14,699 nt of DNA from JAAEQG01 sp023133475 (GTDB lineage Bacteria > Planctomycetota > Phycisphaerae > UBA1845). The stretch's first letter is position 1; each line of letters begins with the position of its first letter. Below the pieces are notes generated by a model. That model made no database searches and was not told the origin of the DNA. It saw nothing but the letters and a program-made list of their open reading frames with translations. A program made the position numbers and the translations under genes. Positions 11,123-14,699 of the stretch are shown here, in pieces. The DNA is taken from the NCBI GenBank assembly GCA_030631415.1, contig DAOVLE010000129.1, positions 1 through 14,699 on the forward strand. The letters run 5' to 3'.

Positions 11123-13363
11123 ATGTCTTTTGAACGATTGACCGAACGCATTCTAAAATTCGTAGCCCGCGATGAATATCGCCCCAAACAAGCCCGCACA
11201 CTAGCCCGGGCCATGGGCGTCGCCGAGGACGAGTATGGCGATTTCCACGACGCCGTCAAAGCCCTGATGAAATCCGGGCGGGTGGCTATGGGTGCTCGCA
11301 ACGTCCTGATACTCCCCGAGCCGAGCGGCAAAATCTTCGGCAAATACCGGGCCAACCCACGTGGTTTCGGGTTCGTGATCCCCGACGCGCCGCAACTGCA
11401 CGGCGATCTGTACGTCCCCGAGGGGCACGGCAAAGGGGCAATGACCGGCGATACGGTCTGCGCCACCATCCGCAAACGCGGCAAACGCGGCGGGAAAATG
11501 CTCCATGAGGGACGGGTGATCGAAATTGTCGCACGCGGCGAGGGGCACTTCGTCGGCGAATTGCAGCGAGGCCTGGGACAGTGGTTCGTGCGCCCGGACG
11601 GAAACACTTTCCATGCACCCATCTTCGTCGGCGACGTTGGGGCCAAACAAGCCAAAGCCGGCGATCAGGTGGTCGTCGAGATCACCGAGTACCCATCGCA
11701 CAATCGGGATGCCCGAGGCGTCATCCTGGAGGTATTAGGCCAGCGCGGTGCCCCCGGAGTCGATCTGCTGAGCATCATACGCCGGCATGGCTTCACCACC
11801 GAGTTTCCCGAGGAGGTGGTGGCGGAGGCCCGCAGGGTCACGGCGGAGTACGACCCCGACGCGGCACTTGCCGAGCGAGAGGACCTGAGCGACCTGACCG
11901 TAATCACTATCGACCCGGAGACCGCCCGAGACTTCGATGATGCCATCTCGATCATGCCACAAAAGGGCGGTATGGTCGAACTGGGTGTGCATATCGCCGA
12001 CGTGGCCTACTTCGTGGCCCGCGATGGCCTGCTCGATAAGGAGGCCCGCGAGCGATCCAATAGCGTCTACTTCCCGAACTACGTGATCCCCATGCTGCCC
12101 GAAGTGCTCTCCAACGGCTTGTGCAGCCTGCAAGAGGACCAACCGCGTCTGACCAAGAGCGCTTTCATCACCTACGACCGGCGGGGCAAGGTGGTCTCCG
12201 AGCGGTTCGTAAATGGAGTCATTCGTTCGTCCAGGCGGCTGACCTACGCGGATGCGACCAGCATCCTGGACGGCAAGACGCGCGGTTTCGCCGGGGAAGT
12301 GGTCACCCTGCTGCGGTGGATGGAGCGGCTGGCTAAAACTATCCGGAAGCGGCGGGTCCGCGAGGGCATGTTGGTGCTCGATCTGCCCGATGTCGAGGTG
12401 GTGCTGGACGATGAGGGGCAAGTCGTCGGGGTGAAGCCCGAGGATACCAGCTTTTCCCATACCATCATCGAGATGTTCATGGTGGAGGCCAACGAGGCGG
12501 TCGGCCGATTGCTGGCGGATTTGGGGGTGCCCAACCTGCGTCGAGCCCACCCCGAGCCGGATGAGCGTGCCGTCGAATCATTGGGGCGGTTCTTGCACGC
12601 CCTGGGCCTTAAGGCGCCCAAGTCCATGGACCGCAAGAATTTGCAGAAGCTGCTGAACGAGGCGGCGGGCCAACCGACCCAGTTTGCGGTGAATCTGGCG
12701 GTGTTGCGGTCGATGGAGAAGGCGGTGTATTCTCCCAAACCGGTCGGTCATTTCGCGTTGGCTTCGAAGAATTACGTCCACTTTACCTCGCCGATCCGGC
12801 GTTATCCGGATTTGACGATTCATCGGTTATTGAATGCCTATGTGCGTGGTGAACTGGGTAAGCGGAAGGGGCGTAAACAGTGGCCTACTGTGGCGGTCCT
12901 GGAAGGGCTGGGCGATCTGTGCAGCACCAACGAGCGGAAGGCGGAGGATGCCGAGCGAGAGTTGAAGTTGGTTTACATTCTCAGGCTGCTGGAGGGGCGC
13001 CTGGGGGACAGTTTTGAAGGAGTGGTTACCGGGGTGACCAACTTTGGTGTTTTCGTGCAGTTGCCCGAGTACCTGGTGGAGGGGCTGTTGCGCTTCACCG
13101 ACCTGCCGGAGGACTGGTGGGAAGTGGATGCCGATGCCGGGTGTGTGGTAGGTGAGCGAACGGGGCATTGCATCACCATCGGCGACCGCTTGGCGGTGAC
13201 TGTGGCGGCGGTCGATATCGTCACGCGGAAGGTGGACCTTGCACTGACGAAGCCGCTAAGTGGGGCGCGGCGGCAAAAGAAGGCGACGGATGCAACCGGC
13301 GCTTCGCCGAGACAAAAGGGGCGAACCGGCGGGCAGCGCAAACGGCGGAGGCCCAGACGTTGA
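11123..13363 (+). CDS. rnr: Ribonuclease R (RNB-family 3'-5' exoribonuclease)
   Basis: This 746-residue processive 3'-5' exonuclease degrades structured RNA in the cytoplasm, releasing nucleoside monophosphates. Domains in order: an N-terminal winged-helix-like region (about 1-65, FERLTERILKFV...), two cold-shock domains (about 70-225, GFGFVIPD and GQWFVRPD), and the RNB catalytic domain (about 240-575). The latter has the metal-binding motif DPETARDFDDA at 264-274 and the FTSPIRRYPDLTIHR signature near 555-567. An S1 domain (about 628-712, VVTGVTNFGVFVQL) and a lysine/arginine-rich tail (about 718-746) close the protein, as in RNase R but not RNase II. GGAGAAG at 11111-11117 supports the ATG at 11123; an earlier ATG at 11102 lacks a ribosome-binding site. 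The gene is divergent from the YlbF-like gene and 80 bp upstream of gcvT. Confidence 0.95.
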   Translation: MSFERLTERILKFVARDEYRPKQARTLARAMGVAEDEYGDFHDAVKALMKSGRVAMGARNVLILPEPSGKIFGKYRANPRGFGFVIPDAPQLHGDLYVPEGHGKGAMTGDTVCATIRKRGKRGGKMLHEGRVIEIVARGEGHFVGELQRGLGQWFVRPDGNTFHAPIFVGDVGAKQAKAGDQVVVEITEYPSHNRDARGVILEVLGQRGAPGVDLLSIIRRHGFTTEFPEEVVAEARRVTAEYDPDAALAEREDLSDLTVITIDPETARDFDDAISIMPQKGGMVELGVHIADVAYFVARDGLLDKEARERSNSVYFPNYVIPMLPEVLSNGLCSLQEDQPRLTKSAFITYDRRGKVVSERFVNGVIRSSRRLTYADATSILDGKTRGFAGEVVTLLRWMERLAKTIRKRRVREGMLVLDLPDVEVVLDDEGQVVGVKPEDTSFSHTIIEMFMVEANEAVGRLLADLGVPNLRRAHPEPDERAVESLGRFLHALGLKAPKSMDRKNLQKLLNEAAGQPTQFAVNLAVLRSMEKAVYSPKPVGHFALASKNYVHFTSPIRRYPDLTIHRLLNAYVRGELGKRKGRKQWPTVAVLEGLGDLCSTNERKAEDAERELKLVYILRLLEGRLGDSFEGVVTGVTNFGVFVQLPEYLVEGLLRFTDLPEDWWEVDADAGCVVGERTGHCITIGDRLAVTVAAVDIVTRKVDLALTKPLSGARRQKKATDATGASPRQKGRTGGQRKRRRPRR

Positions 13364-13390
13364 CACCACGTTGCGGCATTCATACGCTAC

Positions 13391-13432
13391 CGACTGATAA
13401 CTGATAGTTGACAACTGATAGCTGATAGCTTC
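13391..13432. repeat. CTGATA-rich tandem/inverted repeat
   Basis: ACTGATAACTGATAG, GTTGACAACTGATAG and CTGATAGCT make a degenerate array in which ACTGATA words recur. GTTGACAAC is a short palindrome in the middle. It fills most of the gap between the RNase R gene and gcvT and would lie in the gcvT leader just before the ribosome-binding site. Confidence 0.55.
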
Positions 13433-13443
13433 CTGGAGCAACC

Positions 13444-14529
13444 GTGAATCAATCACCATTACACAATATGCACGTTCGATTGGGTGCCAAGATGGTGGAC
13501 TTTGCCGGCTGGTATATGCCGATGATGTACCGGGGCATTATCGAGGAGCACAATTACACGCGCAACGCGGTATCTCTGTTCGACGTTTCGCATATGGGGC
13601 GGCTGCGATTTGTGGGGGACGATGTCGAAGCCTGCCTCCAGCGAATCTGCACCCGCAATCTGGCAGGGATGCAAGCTGGCCAGTGCCGCTACTCGCATAT
13701 CTGCCGCGAGGACGGCGGAATCCTCGACGACGTTATCGTCTCGCGGGACCAGGATCACTGGTTGATGGTGTGCAACGCTTCCAACCATGCGAAAATCGTG
13801 GACTGGGTCCGGAAACAAACCACCGGGTGCAAATTCGAGTTGACCGACACGACCATGTCCACCGCAATGATTGCCATCCAGGGTGCCCAGGCCTTGGATG
13901 AGTGTGATCGGTTGCTGCCCTTCGAGGTGAAGTCAATCAAGCGCTACCGGTTCATCTCCGGTTCGTATTTGACGTTCAACTATGTGATTTTTCGGAGCGG
14001 ATACACCGGGGAGGACGGTTTTGAGATTGTTCTGCCCGCCAAGGCGATCCCACTGCTGGCGCCGAAGCTCTTGGGAGACGGGTCGGGTGAGGCGATCATC
14101 AAACCGGCTGGCTTGGGGGCACGGGACACGCTCCGCCTGGAGGCGGGCATGCCGCTTTATGGGCACGAGTTGAGCGAGCAGTGGGACCCGCTTACTGCCG
14201 GGCAGAGCTGGTGTGTGGACCTCGGCAAAGACTTCATCGGTGCCCAGGCCATCCGCAAGCTCGAGGCTCAAGGGCTTAAGTCTACTATTGTGGGACTGGA
14301 GTTGGAGGGGCGGCGGACGGCGCGTCAGGGCTACGAGGTGTTTGCCGGCGATCGGGCGGTGGGCAAGGTGACCAGCGGATGCCTCAGCCCCACGTTGGGC
14401 AAGAGCATCGCAATGGCAATGATCGAGAGGGAATGGTCCGACCCGGGCCAGGCGTTGGAAGTGGACTTCAACGGCAGGCGAACGCCTTGCCGGGTGGTGA
14501 AGCTGCCGTTCTACAAGCAAAAAAAGTAG
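13444..14529 (+). CDS. gcvT: Glycine cleavage system T protein (aminomethyltransferase)
   Basis: This 361-residue protein transfers the methylene group of the aminomethyl-lipoyl H protein to tetrahydrofolate, releasing ammonia; the family is usually about 360-370 aa. The N-terminal folate domain begins SPLHNMHVRLGAKMVDFAGWYMP, followed by LFDVSHMGRL (about 45-54). Folate/catalytic aspartates D95-D96 lie in GGILDDVIV, the GYTGEDGFE motif lies near 197-205, and RDTLRLEAGMPLYGHEL near 228-244. The barrel-like C-terminal domain ends RVVKLPFYKQKK. The start is a GTG at 13444 with GGAG (13435-13438) 5 nt upstream. No gcvH or gcvP follows before the window ends; the next 170 bp are repeats. The YgfZ/dimethylglycine-dehydrogenase relatives are excluded by the good GcvT motifs. 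Confidence 0.94.
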   Translation: MNQSPLHNMHVRLGAKMVDFAGWYMPMMYRGIIEEHNYTRNAVSLFDVSHMGRLRFVGDDVEACLQRICTRNLAGMQAGQCRYSHICREDGGILDDVIVSRDQDHWLMVCNASNHAKIVDWVRKQTTGCKFELTDTTMSTAMIAIQGAQALDECDRLLPFEVKSIKRYRFISGSYLTFNYVIFRSGYTGEDGFEIVLPAKAIPLLAPKLLGDGSGEAIIKPAGLGARDTLRLEAGMPLYGHELSEQWDPLTAGQSWCVDLGKDFIGAQAIRKLEAQGLKSTIVGLELEGRRTARQGYEVFAGDRAVGKVTSGCLSPTLGKSIAMAMIEREWSDPGQALEVDFNGRRTPCRVVKLPFYKQKK

Positions 14530-14540
14530 GAGGTGCACGG

Positions 14541-14581
14541 GGGGAAATGGGAAATGGGAAATGGAAAATGGGGGATGGGAA
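14541..14581 (+). repeat. GGAAATG minisatellite downstream of gcvT
   Basis: It comprises about five units of GGGAAATG/GGAAAATG, the same family as 8707-8751, starting 12 nt after the gcvT stop. Confidence 0.7.
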
Positions 14582-14604
14582 ACATTGTCGTTGGGTGCAC
14601 TCCC

Positions 14605-14642
14605 TTCTTCTCTTCTCTGCGCTCTCTGCGTCTCTGCGTTCA
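14605..14642 (-). repeat. CTCTGCG tandem repeat
   Basis: Reiterated TCTCTGCG words with an 8-9-bp period end in TTCAT. On the other strand it reads ATGAACGCAGAGACGCAGAG, which opens a spurious small reading frame. Similar arrays are widespread in intergenic DNA of several bacterial phyla. Confidence 0.65.
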
Positions 14643-14671
14643 TAAAAAATGTGGGTCAGCAGCGACAAGTT

Positions 14672-14699
14672 CGTAGCGTTTAGCGGCGACCCGAAGGGG
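14672..14699 (+). repeat. TAGCGTTTAGCGGCGACC repeat, copy 2 (runs into window edge)
   Basis: It is the inverted counterpart of 8772-8799, identical at 27 of 28 positions. Its right end may continue beyond the window. Confidence 0.6.

Noticed and set aside
11067..11201. 45-residue N-terminal extension of the YlbF-like protein
   Set aside because: It would overlap the RNase R coding start on the other strand, while a good Shine-Dalgarno supports ATG 11066.
11735..12550. 271-codon minus-strand frame opposite the RNase R gene
   Set aside because: It mirrors the RNB catalytic domain coding sequence and has no family features of its own.
14541..14642. CRISPR-like tandem arrays after gcvT
   Set aside because: Units are only 7-9 bp without unique spacers; they are minisatellites.

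Overview
The window looks like a chromosomal segment of a Gram-negative, high-GC bacterium, most plausibly a planctomycete of the Phycisphaerae type or a relative, probably from a metagenome assembly. The lipid A/Kdo gene waaA points to a Gram-negative envelope. A FemAB-like protein followed by a glycosyltransferase of the PEP-CTERM/exosortase-associated types points to an exosortase-bearing lineage. Nearly every intergenic space is packed with short palindromic and tandem repeats, which fits such genomes. The taxonomic call is inference from gene content and repeat style only.

Layout: 1-135 is the 3' end of a mitochondrial-type aconitase gene. 340-2229 encodes a polytopic GT-C-like glycosyltransferase whose reading frame contains a 135-nt palindromic repeat. 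2432-2758 is a solitary ribbon-helix-helix (CopG-like) protein behind a near-consensus sigma70 promoter. 2759-3161 has no gene and consists of repeats, including a 155-bp MITE with IS66-like ends and an 8-bp target duplication. 3162-4712 is an L-glutamate-gamma-semialdehyde dehydrogenase (rocA type), convergent with waaA (4802-6115, minus). 6399-8749 is a two-gene operon (FemAB-like protein, then a PEP-CTERM-associated sugar transferase). 8894-10018 (minus) is a short Rho factor.

From 10293 onward come a small RRM RNA-binding protein, a YlbF/YmcA-family protein (10743-11066, minus), RNase R (11123-13363), and the glycine-cleavage T protein gcvT (13444-14529). Rho, the RRM protein, the YlbF-like protein and RNase R together make an RNA-metabolism neighbourhood. 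WaaA, the GT-C protein, the FemAB-like protein and the sugar transferase serve envelope or exopolysaccharide synthesis. Aconitase, RocA and GcvT are central carbon and amino-acid metabolism.

The most unusual content is the repeat landscape. At least six repeat families recur within 14.7 kb. Several abut or supply stop codons, or extend C-termini. One sits in frame inside a membrane-protein gene. Two families show compensatory base changes between copies, which suggests that the hairpin itself is maintained. No CRISPR array, tRNA, rRNA, transposase gene or toxin gene was seen.
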